A DNA stretch of 64,000 nucleotides, from positions 682,001 to 746,000 of the forward strand of contig CAVVVI010000004.1 in assembly GCA_963751795.1 (NCBI GenBank), written 5' to 3'. The DNA comes from BOG-908 sp963751795. Lineage in GTDB: Bacteria; Pseudomonadota; Alphaproteobacteria; Acetobacterales; Acetobacteraceae. Made by a program: the position numbers and the translations under genes. Positions within the stretch are counted from its first letter, which is position 1; every line of letters starts with the position of its first letter. The notes under the pieces were generated by a model. It was given only the letters and a program-made list of their open reading frames with translations. It searched no databases and had not been told where the DNA came from. Positions 56,049 to 64,000 of the stretch are shown here, piece after piece.

Positions 56049-56993
56049 ATGCTGCGGATTGGCTATGTAATCGGCTCCGGCTTCCAGGTGATGGGTTTCG
56101 GCGCGTTGTCCGTCTTCGAGTTCGCCAACCTGGCTGCCGCCACGTCATTCTACGACGTGCATGTTTTGTCGGAGACGGGGAGCTCGGTCCGCAGTTCGCT
56201 TGGACTGGCCATCGAGACCGAGCCATTCGATGTCAGCCACTTCGACACGATCATTGTTGGCGGCAGCACGGGCCTGGCCGCGGTCTCACCCCGGCTCATC
56301 GCCTATTTGCAGGATGCTGCTTTGAAGTCTCGTCGGCTCGCATCCGTCTGCACGGGCGCCTTCGTGCTTGCGGAAGCGGGCCTTCTTGATGGTCGCCGCG
56401 CGACGACGCACTGGGCGCATGCGCGAGCGCTTCAGAAGCTTTTTCCTCGGGTGAAGGTTGAGGAAGATCGCATTTTCATCGTCGATGGGCCGGTGTGGAC
56501 GTCGGCCGGCATGTCCGCCGGGATCGACCTCGCGCTGAGCATGGTCGAGAAAGACCTTGGCGCTGAGATTGCCCGTATGGTGAGCAAGTCGCTGGTCATC
56601 CACCATCGCCGCGCCGGCGGCCAATCGCAGCACTCGGCGCTGCTTGAGCTCGACGCCAAGTCGGATCGTATCCAGACCGCGCTGGAATACGCAAAACGCA
56701 ATCTGCACACGCCTCTATCGGTCGAGCAGCTAGCCGATGCTGCGCATCTGAGCCCGCGCCAGTTCAGCCGGGCGTTCCAGGCCGAGACAGGTCAATCGCC
56801 GGCAAAGGCGGTGGAGAACATGCGTGTTGAGGCGGCGCGCGTGATGATGGAGCAGGGACGGCATTCGATGGACGTCGTCGCAAACGAAACCGGCTTTGCA
56901 GACCGTGAGCGAATGCGACGGGCCTTTCTTCGTGCTTACGGCCAGCCGCCGCAAACGATGCGCCGCAATGCACGCGAGGGCGCGCACGCCTGA
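56049..56993 (+). CDS. GlxA-family AraC-type regulator
   Basis: A 314-residue two-domain regulator. The N-terminal DJ-1/PfpI-like domain (about residues 1-180) includes SVCTGAFVLAEAGLLDGRRA around the characteristic nucleophile-elbow cysteine, and ATTHWAHARAL. The C-terminal AraC domain (about 215-310) has two helix-turn-helix units, SVEQLADAAHLSPRQFSRAF and MDVVANETGFADRERMRRAF. The start at 56049 has GGAGG five bases upstream; an ATG at 56010 is upstream of that ribosome site. Divergent from the SDR-hydrolase genes, it is probably their activator. Confidence 0.93.
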   Translation: MLRIGYVIGSGFQVMGFGALSVFEFANLAAATSFYDVHVLSETGSSVRSSLGLAIETEPFDVSHFDTIIVGGSTGLAAVSPRLIAYLQDAALKSRRLASVCTGAFVLAEAGLLDGRRATTHWAHARALQKLFPRVKVEEDRIFIVDGPVWTSAGMSAGIDLALSMVEKDLGAEIARMVSKSLVIHHRRAGGQSQHSALLELDAKSDRIQTALEYAKRNLHTPLSVEQLADAAHLSPRQFSRAFQAETGQSPAKAVENMRVEAARVMMEQGRHSMDVVANETGFADRERMRRAFLRAYGQPPQTMRRNAREGAHA

Positions 56994-57118
56994 GCTGCCG
57001 TGATCATAGGGTCGCTGCTCCAAAGCGGAATGTCGGCTTTCGGCCACCATCTTGCCCCATGGGCAAGCGGAGAAATGTGCGACAGCTTTGAGCTGGTTAG
57101 CTGCGCAACTGAAGTCGC

Positions 57119-58966
57119 TTACATCTCCAACTCCAACCCCACCGAAACTGCCTGGTGGGGCGGGATCTGGAACCACTCCACGGGGCTAAGCCCGGTTTTG
57201 CTGAGAAACAGGTAAATCCGTTGCAGCGCGCGGCGGGTCCAGGGGCCGTGGTTGGTGGGGGTTGGGCGGGGGAGGATGAAGGCGGCGGATTCCCAGTCGA
57301 ACGGGAGGATGCCGGCGAGGACGGTGCCGACGCAGGGTTCTTCCATGAAGCCGAAGCGTGCGGTGCCGGTGTAGAAGCCTTGGCAGTGTTGGGTGATGGT
57401 GACGCGTTGGCCGTGTTCGACGTAGGGGGCTGGGGTCATGTCGATGCGGAGCAGCAGGACGTTGTCGTAGCGGCAGTTCTCGCGCAGCCATTTATGGCGG
57501 CCGACGAGGGGCACCCAGTCGAGGTTGGAGGTGAGGAAGACGGCGCTGCCGTCGCGGCGTTCCCAGCCGGCCATGTCGGCCACGAAATCGGTGGTGCGCA
57601 TGGACCAGGTGGCCAGGCCGCGGCGGTAGCGGGCGCGGCCGACCGTCCATAGGGTGAGCAGGGTGAAGACGAAGGCGCCGATGGCGAGCGGGACCCAGGC
57701 GCCCTGGAAGATTTTGACCAGGTTGGCGCCGAGGAACGCGCAGTCGAAGGTGAGGAAGGCGGCGGCGAGCGGCAGGGCGGTGTAGAGCGGCCAGTGCCAG
57801 ACGCGGCGGGTGACGATGAAGAAGACGATGGACGTGACCGTCATGGTGCCGATGACGGCCAGGCCGTAGGCGTTGCCGAGGGCGGCCGAGCTGCGGAAGC
57901 CGAAGACGACGGCGAGGCAGCCGGCCATGAGGAAGTAGTTGATGACGGGCATGTAGACCTGGCCGCTTTCGTCGGCCGAGGTGTGGTGGACGGCGTAGCG
58001 GGGGGCGAGGCCGAGGTTGACGGCCTGGCGGGTGAGCGAGAAGGCGCCGGAGATGAGCGCCTGGCTGGCGATGACGGTGGCCAGCGTGGAGAGTGCGACC
58101 ATCGGGTAGATGCCCCAATGGGGGATGAGGCCGTAGAACGGGTCGGTGGCGGCTTCGGGGCGGCGGAGCAGCAGCGCGCCCTGGCCGAGGTAGTTGAGCA
58201 TGAGGCCGGGGAGCACGAGGCAGTACCAGGCCAGGATGATGGGCCGGCGGCCGAAATGGCCGAGGTCGGCGAAGAGGGCTTCGACGCCGGAGAAGGAGAG
58301 CACGACGGCGCCCAGCGTGGCGTAGCCGAGCCAGCCATGGCCGAACAGGAAGCCCACGGCGTAGGCAGGGTTGAAGGCGGCGAGCACGGCGGGGTGGCTG
58401 GCGATGCTGACGGCGCCGGCGGTGCCGATGGTGGCGAACCAGACGAGCATGACGGGGCCGAACAGGCGGCCGACTACTTCGGTGCCGCGGCTTTGCACCA
58501 GGAAGAGGGCGGCCAGGATGGCGGCGGCGATGGGCAGCACGTAGGGCTTGAAGATGGGGGTGGCGGTGTTGAGGCCCTCCACGGCGGAAAGGACGGAGAT
58601 GGACGGCGTGATCATGCCGTCGCCGTAGAGGAGGGCGCTGCCGAACAGGACGAGGAGCGTGAGCGCGCCGGGGCCGGCGAAGGGTTCGGGCGGGTGGTTC
58701 TTTTCGATGAGGCCGAGCATGGCGAGCGTGCCGCCTTCGCCGTCGTGGTCGGCGCGCAGCACGAACAGCGTGTATTTGATGCAGACGGCGAGGATGATCG
58801 ACCACAGGACGAGGGAGAGGATGCCGAGGATTTCGGCGGGTTGGCGGGCGAAGGCCGGGGTATCGTGGAAGACCTGCTGGACGGCGTAGAGCGGGCTGGT
58901 GCCGATGTCGCCGAACACCACGCCGAGCGCGCCCAGCATGAGCGTGGGCAGTTTTTTCGCGGACAT
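57119..58966 (-). CDS. kup: Potassium uptake protein Kup
   Basis: A 615-residue low-affinity K+:H+ symporter. The N-terminus MSAKKLPTLMLGALGVVFGD leads into the signature GDIGTSPLYAVQQVF. About 12 membrane helices occupy residues 8-445, with GVEALFADLGHFG and LNYLGQGALLL characteristic of the family, and a cytosolic C-terminal domain follows. The start is ATG at 58966; longer frames run into the divergent rmuC leader. It is divergent from rmuC with a gap of about 120 bases. Normal length for the family. Confidence 0.95.
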   Translation of the reverse strand: MSAKKLPTLMLGALGVVFGDIGTSPLYAVQQVFHDTPAFARQPAEILGILSLVLWSIILAVCIKYTLFVLRADHDGEGGTLAMLGLIEKNHPPEPFAGPGALTLLVLFGSALLYGDGMITPSISVLSAVEGLNTATPIFKPYVLPIAAAILAALFLVQSRGTEVVGRLFGPVMLVWFATIGTAGAVSIASHPAVLAAFNPAYAVGFLFGHGWLGYATLGAVVLSFSGVEALFADLGHFGRRPIILAWYCLVLPGLMLNYLGQGALLLRRPEAATDPFYGLIPHWGIYPMVALSTLATVIASQALISGAFSLTRQAVNLGLAPRYAVHHTSADESGQVYMPVINYFLMAGCLAVVFGFRSSAALGNAYGLAVIGTMTVTSIVFFIVTRRVWHWPLYTALPLAAAFLTFDCAFLGANLVKIFQGAWVPLAIGAFVFTLLTLWTVGRARYRRGLATWSMRTTDFVADMAGWERRDGSAVFLTSNLDWVPLVGRHKWLRENCRYDNVLLLRIDMTPAPYVEHGQRVTITQHCQGFYTGTARFGFMEEPCVGTVLAGILPFDWESAAFILPRPTPTNHGPWTRRALQRIYLFLSKTGLSPVEWFQIPPHQAVSVGLELEM

Positions 58967-59084
58967 GCGGGGGCGGCTCCGGGACGGTTCGGTGGAGTAA
59001 CGCACGCGCCGGGGGTTGGGTGTGCAAGGCGGGTTGCGACTCGGGCGCCGTGTGGCATTCTGGACCAAAACAGGAACGGTGGCG

Positions 59085-60359
59085 ATGGGCTTGGATCTGG
59101 CGGTGGCGGTGCTGGGCGTGGGTTTGGTGGCATTGGCCGTGCTGCTGGTGCGGGTGTTGGGGGCGATGCCGCGGGGGGCCGACATGCAGGTGTTGCGGCT
59201 GCTGTGCGAGCAGGGGCTGGCCGGGCAGCGGGCGGAGGCGGAGGGCATGCGCAGCGCGGTGGCGGCGCTGGAGCGTGCCGTGGGCGCGCGGCTGGACGGA
59301 ATGCATGCCGGGACCGAGCAGCGGCTGGGTGAGCTGACGGTGCGGCTGGCGCGCGATCATGGCGAGAACCGCGTGTTGATGGAGGCCAAGTTGCGCGAGA
59401 TGGCCGATCATACGACGCAGCGTCTGGGCGAGATTCATCGCAGCGTGAACGAGAGCCTGCAGCAGGCGGTGGAGCGGCAGATGACCACCAGCTTCGGTAA
59501 GGTGATCGAGCAGTTTACCGCGGTGCAGAAGGCGATGGCCGATGTGGCGGCGGTGACGGCGCAGATCGGCGATTTGCGGCGGGTGTTTTCCAACGTGAAG
59601 AGCCGCGGCGGCTGGGGCGAGACGCAGCTGAAGGCGCTGCTGGACGATCTGCTGCCCGAGGGTAGCGTGGTGTGCAATGCGCGGCTGCGGGAGGGCAGCG
59701 CCGAGGTGGTGGAGTTTGCCGTGCGCATGCCGGTGCGCGGCGAGCAGCGGCCGTTGCTGGCGATCGATGCGAAGTTTCCGACCAGCGATTACGAGCGGCT
59801 GCTGAATGCCACGGATGCTGCCGATGCGGAGGGCGAGCGTGCGGCGCGGCGGAGCCTGGAGGGCAAGTTTCGGCTGGAGGCCGGCAAGATCGCCGAGAAA
59901 TACATCGTGCCGCCGACCACGGTGGAGTTTGCGGTGATGTACCTGCCGACGGACGGGTTGTATGCCGAGGCGGCGCGGATACCTGGGCTGATCGACGAGC
60001 TGGGGCAGCGGCTGCGGGTGATGGTGATGGGGCCGAGCCTGTTGCCGGCGCTGCTGCGGACGGTGCAGCTGGGTTACGTGACGCTGGCGCTGGAGCAGAA
60101 GGCGGGGCAGATCGCCGAGCTGCTGGGGGCGACCAAGCGCGAGATGATGAAGATGGACGAGACGCTGGAGAAGCTTGGCAAGACGGCGGGCACGATGGGG
60201 CGCACCATCGACGAGGCGCGCAAGCGGACGCGGGTGGTGACGCGCAAGCTGAAGGGCATGGAGGTGTTGGAGGAGGCACGGGCGGAGATGGTGCTGGGGT
60301 TCGAGGACGAGGAGGAGCGCGAGGGCGTGTCGCTATCGCCGGCGCTGGCGGTGCTGTAG
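59085..60359 (+). CDS. rmuC: DNA recombination protein RmuC
   Basis: A 424-residue protein with an N-terminal membrane or hydrophobic helix (MGLDLAVAVLGVGLVALAVL), a coiled coil (about residues 45-180) and the RmuC nuclease-like domain (about 185-370) with GRGGWGETQLKALLDDLLPE-like sequence, LLAIDAKFPTSDYERLL and IVPPTTVEFAVMYLPTDGLY. RmuC limits recombination at inverted repeats. The start at 59085 has CAGGAA upstream. A 36-base gap separates it from the downstream transporter gene. Confidence 0.94.
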   Translation: MGLDLAVAVLGVGLVALAVLLVRVLGAMPRGADMQVLRLLCEQGLAGQRAEAEGMRSAVAALERAVGARLDGMHAGTEQRLGELTVRLARDHGENRVLMEAKLREMADHTTQRLGEIHRSVNESLQQAVERQMTTSFGKVIEQFTAVQKAMADVAAVTAQIGDLRRVFSNVKSRGGWGETQLKALLDDLLPEGSVVCNARLREGSAEVVEFAVRMPVRGEQRPLLAIDAKFPTSDYERLLNATDAADAEGERAARRSLEGKFRLEAGKIAEKYIVPPTTVEFAVMYLPTDGLYAEAARIPGLIDELGQRLRVMVMGPSLLPALLRTVQLGYVTLALEQKAGQIAELLGATKREMMKMDETLEKLGKTAGTMGRTIDEARKRTRVVTRKLKGMEVLEEARAEMVLGFEDEEEREGVSLSPALAVL

Positions 60360-60395
60360 CGGGTGCGGCGTGCGGGGGTGATGGGGGTGTCGGGG

Positions 60396-61799
60396 ATGCA
60401 GCGGAGTTTTCTGGGGCACCCGATCGGGTTGTCGGTGCTGTTCGGCACCGAGATGTGGGAGCGGTTCTGCTATTACGGCAACAACGCGCTGATCACCTAC
60501 TACATGGTGGATTACCTGTTCGTGGGCGCGCAGCCGCAGCATGTGATCGGGTATGCGGGTGTGAAGCGGGTGCTGGAGGCGGTGTACGGGCCGCTGGGGC
60601 CGCAGCCGCTGGCGGCGCTGGTGTATGGCAGTTTCGCGGCGCTGACGTATCTGACCGGGCTGGCGGGCGGGGCGCTGGCCGACCGGGTGCTGGGGCAGAC
60701 GCGGGCGGTGATCGCTGGCGCGGCGATCATGGCGGTGGGCGAGTTCATGCTGAGCGATCCGGCGCTGTTTTTTGTGGCGCTGCTGGTGTTCGTGCTGGGC
60801 GTGGGGTTGCTGAAGCCGAACGTGGCGACGCAGGTGGGCGGGCTGTATGCGCCGGGCGACAAGCGGATCGATAGTGCGTATTCGATCTTCTATATCGGCA
60901 TCAATCTGGGCGCGTTGCTGGCGCCGCTGATCGTGGGGCGGCTGGGGCATGCGCCGCCCGGTGCGCCGCCGCAATGGCAGTGGGGCTTTGCCGCGGCCGG
61001 CGCCGGCATGTTGGTGGGGCTGGTGGTGTTCGTGCTGGGGCTGCGCTGGTTGCCGCCCGATGTGCGGGCGCGCCGCCGGGCGGCCGAGCGGGTGCGGATG
61101 GATGCGGGGCTGGCGGCGCCGGCGGCGGCGCTGACCGCGGTGGAGCGGCGCACGGTGGGTGCGCTGTTCATGGTGGCGTTCTGCAACCTGTTCTTCTGGG
61201 GCTGCTACGGGCAGCAATATTCGACGATTGCCTTGCTGGCGCAGAACAATACCGATCTGTCGGTGGGATTTGCGACGCTGCATCCGGAGGATGTGCAGTC
61301 GTTCAATCCGTTCTTCATTTTCGCGTTCACGCCGGTGGTGCTGGCGCTGTGGGCGTGGCAGGGGCGGCGGGGGGTGGAGCCGGCGCCGGTGACCAAGATG
61401 GCGATCGGGTGCGGGCTGACGGCGTGCTGCTTTGCGGTGCTGGCCTGGGCGGGGGTGAGCGTGGATCGTGGCGTGCATGTGAGCGTGGGCTGGCTGGTGG
61501 GCGCGCTGGCGTTGCAGACGGCGGGCGAGCTGTATCTGTCGCCGGTGGGGCTGAGCCTGTTCAGCCGGGCGGCGCCGGCGCGGCTGGCTTCGGTGATGAT
61601 GGCGGTGCAGTTTCTCTCGTTGGCGTTCGGGAATTACATGTCGGGGTATCTGGCGTCGTTCTGGAGCGGGATGGGGAAGGCGGCGTTTTTTGCGATGATT
61701 GCGGGGATTGCCGGGGCGACGGCGGTGGCGATTTTCGGGTTGAGCCGGGTGTTGAATCCGGTGCTGGCGGGGCCGGCGGTGGCGCAACCTGGGGGGTGA
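60396..61799 (+). CDS. POT-family proton-coupled peptide transporter
   Basis: A 467-residue major-facilitator-type transporter for di- and tripeptides. The proton/peptide motif ExxERFxYY is present as FGTEMWERFCYYGNNALITY, followed by GGALADRVLGQTRAVIAGA (MFS loop motif), the PTR2 signature FYIGINLGALLAPLI, and GCYGQQYSTIALLAQNN. About 14 helices. An ATG at 60396 gives the usual MQRSFLGHPIG start; a GTG at 60363 and an ATG at 60381 are alternatives. It follows rmuC and may be co-transcribed without a functional link. Confidence 0.92.
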   Translation: MQRSFLGHPIGLSVLFGTEMWERFCYYGNNALITYYMVDYLFVGAQPQHVIGYAGVKRVLEAVYGPLGPQPLAALVYGSFAALTYLTGLAGGALADRVLGQTRAVIAGAAIMAVGEFMLSDPALFFVALLVFVLGVGLLKPNVATQVGGLYAPGDKRIDSAYSIFYIGINLGALLAPLIVGRLGHAPPGAPPQWQWGFAAAGAGMLVGLVVFVLGLRWLPPDVRARRRAAERVRMDAGLAAPAAALTAVERRTVGALFMVAFCNLFFWGCYGQQYSTIALLAQNNTDLSVGFATLHPEDVQSFNPFFIFAFTPVVLALWAWQGRRGVEPAPVTKMAIGCGLTACCFAVLAWAGVSVDRGVHVSVGWLVGALALQTAGELYLSPVGLSLFSRAAPARLASVMMAVQFLSLAFGNYMSGYLASFWSGMGKAAFFAMIAGIAGATAVAIFGLSRVLNPVLAGPAVAQPGG

Positions 61800-62219
61800 G
61801 TTTTGGTTGGCTGGTCAGGCATGATCGCGTCAGGTTATTGGCCGTTGTGCGATACATGCGCTTGCAGGAGCGGGCGTCGGGCTTCAGACCGCTAGGCGGC
61901 TTGTGCCGGTGCGGCTTTGGTTAACTCACTGGCTGAGTGCAGCGCAGGAGTGGTTGCGGCGGTTGCTGCCGAACATATCGTTGGACATGCATCGGTAAGA
62001 CGGACCGGGTTCTGCGGGCCGACATGGTCGGGTTTTCACACGATCCGCTGGAACTCTGCACCACTGGGATCGGCGGGTTTCGCCTACCGTGTGATGGACC
62101 ATGGCTTGGTTGATTGATGTGCTGGCGCGCATCGTTTCTGGGCAGATTAGGGCACACCAACTACGCAATTTATTGCCTTGGTGCTGGCGGGCCAAGAGCA
62201 GCATCGATGGAGAGACGAC
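61800..62219. other. Gap with no recognised gene
   Basis: About 420 bases between the peptide transporter and the next gene. Short frames on both strands look like noise. No repeats, clear promoters or terminator stand out. Confidence 0.5.
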
Positions 62220-63411
62220 ATGCGTTCTGGCGGTCTAATTGCCTCCATAGGGGCCGGGCGTGGGTTGGCCATTCTCCTTGCTGCTGCGTTGAGCTGCGAA
62301 GGCTGCATGAGCAGCAGCCCCGAGGCGCGGCAAAATGCTGCCGCGGCGGCGGCTGTTGGCGTTGTGGGCGCCACAGCCATCGTCCTTGCTCCAGTGACTG
62401 CAGCGGCGAGCATCACCGCACTTCCGTTCCGGCAGTTCGGCGGCGGGCCCGCCGTGTATCTGAGATCCTCGCTGCCTGGCGTGATAACGCAGAGAGCGGT
62501 CATCCATGACGTTCCGTTGGGGGCGGCCCCCCTGGATGACGGAACTCTGCTTTTTGCTGGTGCGGCTCCCGGCAGCACCGGCATTTGTTCACCTGACAAG
62601 GGATGCCCGGCCGGCGCCTTGAGAGATGCCTGGTCGCCTTACGTTGCCGCGACCCGGCACGACGGTGTGTTCCTGAAAGGCTCGTCTGCCGAAAGCCTGT
62701 TCCTGACACTTCCAACCTCGAAGTATGCTGCGCAGCCGGTAGGGTCTTGCGACCGGTTCTCGCCATCCGGCACAGCCTGTCTGTCGCGATCAGCAAATCA
62801 TCTCCTGATCCGCGATCTGCGAGACACCGCCACGCCGCCGTTCGACATCCCCGTCACGTCGATGGCCAATGACCATTTCAACTCGGTGCTTTCTGACAAC
62901 GGTAGCCTCTATGAGCCGGGAACAGGCGAGATCATCCAAATTGGCCGGGCCGGTGAGCGGCGGCTCGCAGTAAGCGGGGGGCGAGTCGCTGCGGTAGCGC
63001 CGCTCGGCTCAACGCAGAACGTCGCTGATACTGCTGTCGTCTCCGGGATCGCGCGGAAGCGGAACCTTGCTGCTCCTGGACGTTGCCACTGGCGCCACCA
63101 TCGCCCCTCCTCTCAGCCTCGACGGCATCTTTAGTTTCGGGTTGGCGACCATGCGTGCCAGCGGAAATGGCGACTGGCTTCTGATTCGTGCGCAGACCAA
63201 TACATACTGGCTGCTTTTCGTGGGTGACCGATACATCACTCGTGTGGCCGTGATCGTTGGTGCGATGTGGGAGTTGCAGGCGCCCGTGTTCTCTCCGGAT
63301 GCCGAATACCTTGCGCTGCGTGGCGATTTCTATAGCCGACCATTATCGCGGGCGGTGCGGCATTCGAATGTCACACTGTTCCACTTGCGTCGGCCTTTCG
63401 CAGCCCCTTAA
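62220..63411 (+). CDS. Hypothetical secreted beta-propeller-like protein, frame broken near 63057
   Basis: A protein of about 396 residues if one surplus A near 63056-63058 is ignored; the frame then reads ARSGTLLLLDVATGATIAPP. The start at 62220 has GGAG eight bases upstream. The N-terminus is a signal peptide (GRGLAILLAAALSCEGC) with two cysteines near its end, so it may be a lipoprotein. The body has repeated strand-turn units (LLIRDLRDTATPPFDI, LLLDVATGATIAPPLSL, PVFSPDAEYLALRGDFYS) that recall WD40/YncE-type propellers. Function unknown. Confidence 0.6.
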
Positions 63412-63544
63412 CTCCTGCGCCGAGCCTGCTGCGTTCGCGGAGCGCTGTGCCGGGTACGAAGGATGCGGTCCGTGGCCGGTTTGCTGACTACAGAAGCTTT
63501 GCGCCGCCATGTACCGCCGCCGCTCTGCTTACGCTGAGCAGTCG

Positions 63545-64000
63545 CTAGAACCTGAAGCGGATGACGCGCAGCAGGTCGGAGCGTTGGTCGGTCCATAGCG
63601 CGGCGGGGTCGGCGGGGGGTAGGGGTTGCCAGCCGTCGGCGGGTTTGAGGGTGTCGAGATCGGCGGCCTCGCGGGCGACGGCGACGAGTTCCGAGGGGGC
63701 GTGGCGCCAGATGGTGGGGGCGGGGGGTGGGTTGAAGGCGACGATGCGGGCGGCCAGGCCGGCATCGGCCATGAGTGCGCTGACGAGCGGTTGCAGGTCG
63801 AGCGAGCGGTTGCTGATGTGCAGGATCATGCGGCCGTGCGGGGAGAGTTTGCGGGTGTAGAGCGCGATGGCTTCGCGGGTGATGAGGTGGATGGGGATGC
63901 TGTTCGACGTGAAGGCGTCGAGCACGATGAGGTCGTATTGGCCGTCCGGCACGGCGGCGATGCGCAGGCGGGCGTCGCCGAGGACTACGTTCGGGTGGCC
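63545..64000 (-). CDS. Spermidine-synthase-like methyltransferase-fold protein (N-terminus beyond window edge)
   Basis: The visible 151 residues, open to the right edge, correspond to the C-terminal part of the polyamine-synthase Rossmann domain: HPNVVLGDARLRIAAV, DGQYDLIVLDAFTSNSIPIH and LITREAIALYTRKLSPHGRM. The motif DLIVLDAFTSNSIPIHL is typical of the large fused membrane/SpeE-like proteins rather than true spermidine synthases. A fusion to an MFS-like N-terminal part would be expected off the edge. Reaction and substrate not known. Confidence 0.82.
   Translation of the reverse strand, partial: GHPNVVLGDARLRIAAVPDGQYDLIVLDAFTSNSIPIHLITREAIALYTRKLSPHGRMILHISNRSLDLQPLVSALMADAGLAARIVAFNPPPAPTIWRHAPSELVAVAREAADLDTLKPADGWQPLPPADPAALWTDQRSDLLRVIRFRF

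Overview
The window looks like a chromosomal piece of a GC-rich alphaproteobacterium, most probably an Acetobacteraceae-like species. This rests on the very high GC with G/C-rich third positions, a class I (LysK-type) lysyl-tRNA synthetase, an Usg-family protein, and a poly-T/poly-A inverted-repeat element of a kind I associate with acetic acid bacteria. The taxonomic placement is inference. No rRNA, tRNA or CRISPR array was seen.

Layout. 1-8.4 kb: histidine utilisation (hutH, hutU, hutF leftward, hutI divergent), with a secreted beta-repeat protein wedged between hutU and hutH. 8.4-11.7 kb: a GNAT acetyltransferase, an alpha/beta hydrolase, and ornithine aminotransferase divergent from an Lrp/AsnC regulator. 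11.7-15.8 kb: an extracytoplasmic sulfoxide/oxidative-stress module. Exported MsrB and MsrA diverge from a cytochrome b561, a molybdopterin oxidoreductase, an ECF sigma factor and an NrsF-like anti-sigma factor. Two back-to-back promoters of the form GTAACC-N16-CGAA lie between the two arms. 15.7-27.6 kb: a type I secretion locus (HlyD-like adaptor, ABC transporter) with a giant repetitive cargo of about 2,950 residues.

28-36.3 kb: small genes (a 52-residue peptide, usg, cold-shock protein), general-stress/TerB-like genes, a large inverted repeat, a decayed IS1595-type transposase, an FMN reductase, and a LysR-controlled isochorismatase-monooxygenase-porin operon. 36.3-38.6 kb: a ClC channel divergent from a MarR regulator. 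38.6-43.7 kb: an AT-richer island with a C-R-M style restriction-modification system whose presumed nuclease carries HEAT-like repeats, a Panacea-domain protein beside an unknown gene (toxin-antitoxin candidate), and a relaxase remnant. 44-53 kb: core genes (DinG/XPD-like helicase, lysS, an MprF-like flippase with a shortened transferase domain, glgX). 53-57 kb: an SDR, hydrolase and SDR set with a GlxA-type regulator. 57-64 kb: kup, rmuC, a POT transporter, a secreted hypothetical gene and a spermidine-synthase-like gene cut by the window edge.

A recurring feature is single-base frame breaks in otherwise well-conserved genes: hutF, hutI, the giant cargo, lysS and the 62-63 kb gene each read as one extra base, and the hydrolase at 9.7 kb has a probable break of another kind. 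One is in lysS, which should be essential, so consensus errors in the assembly are the simplest explanation. The affected genes are annotated as single loci spanning the break.
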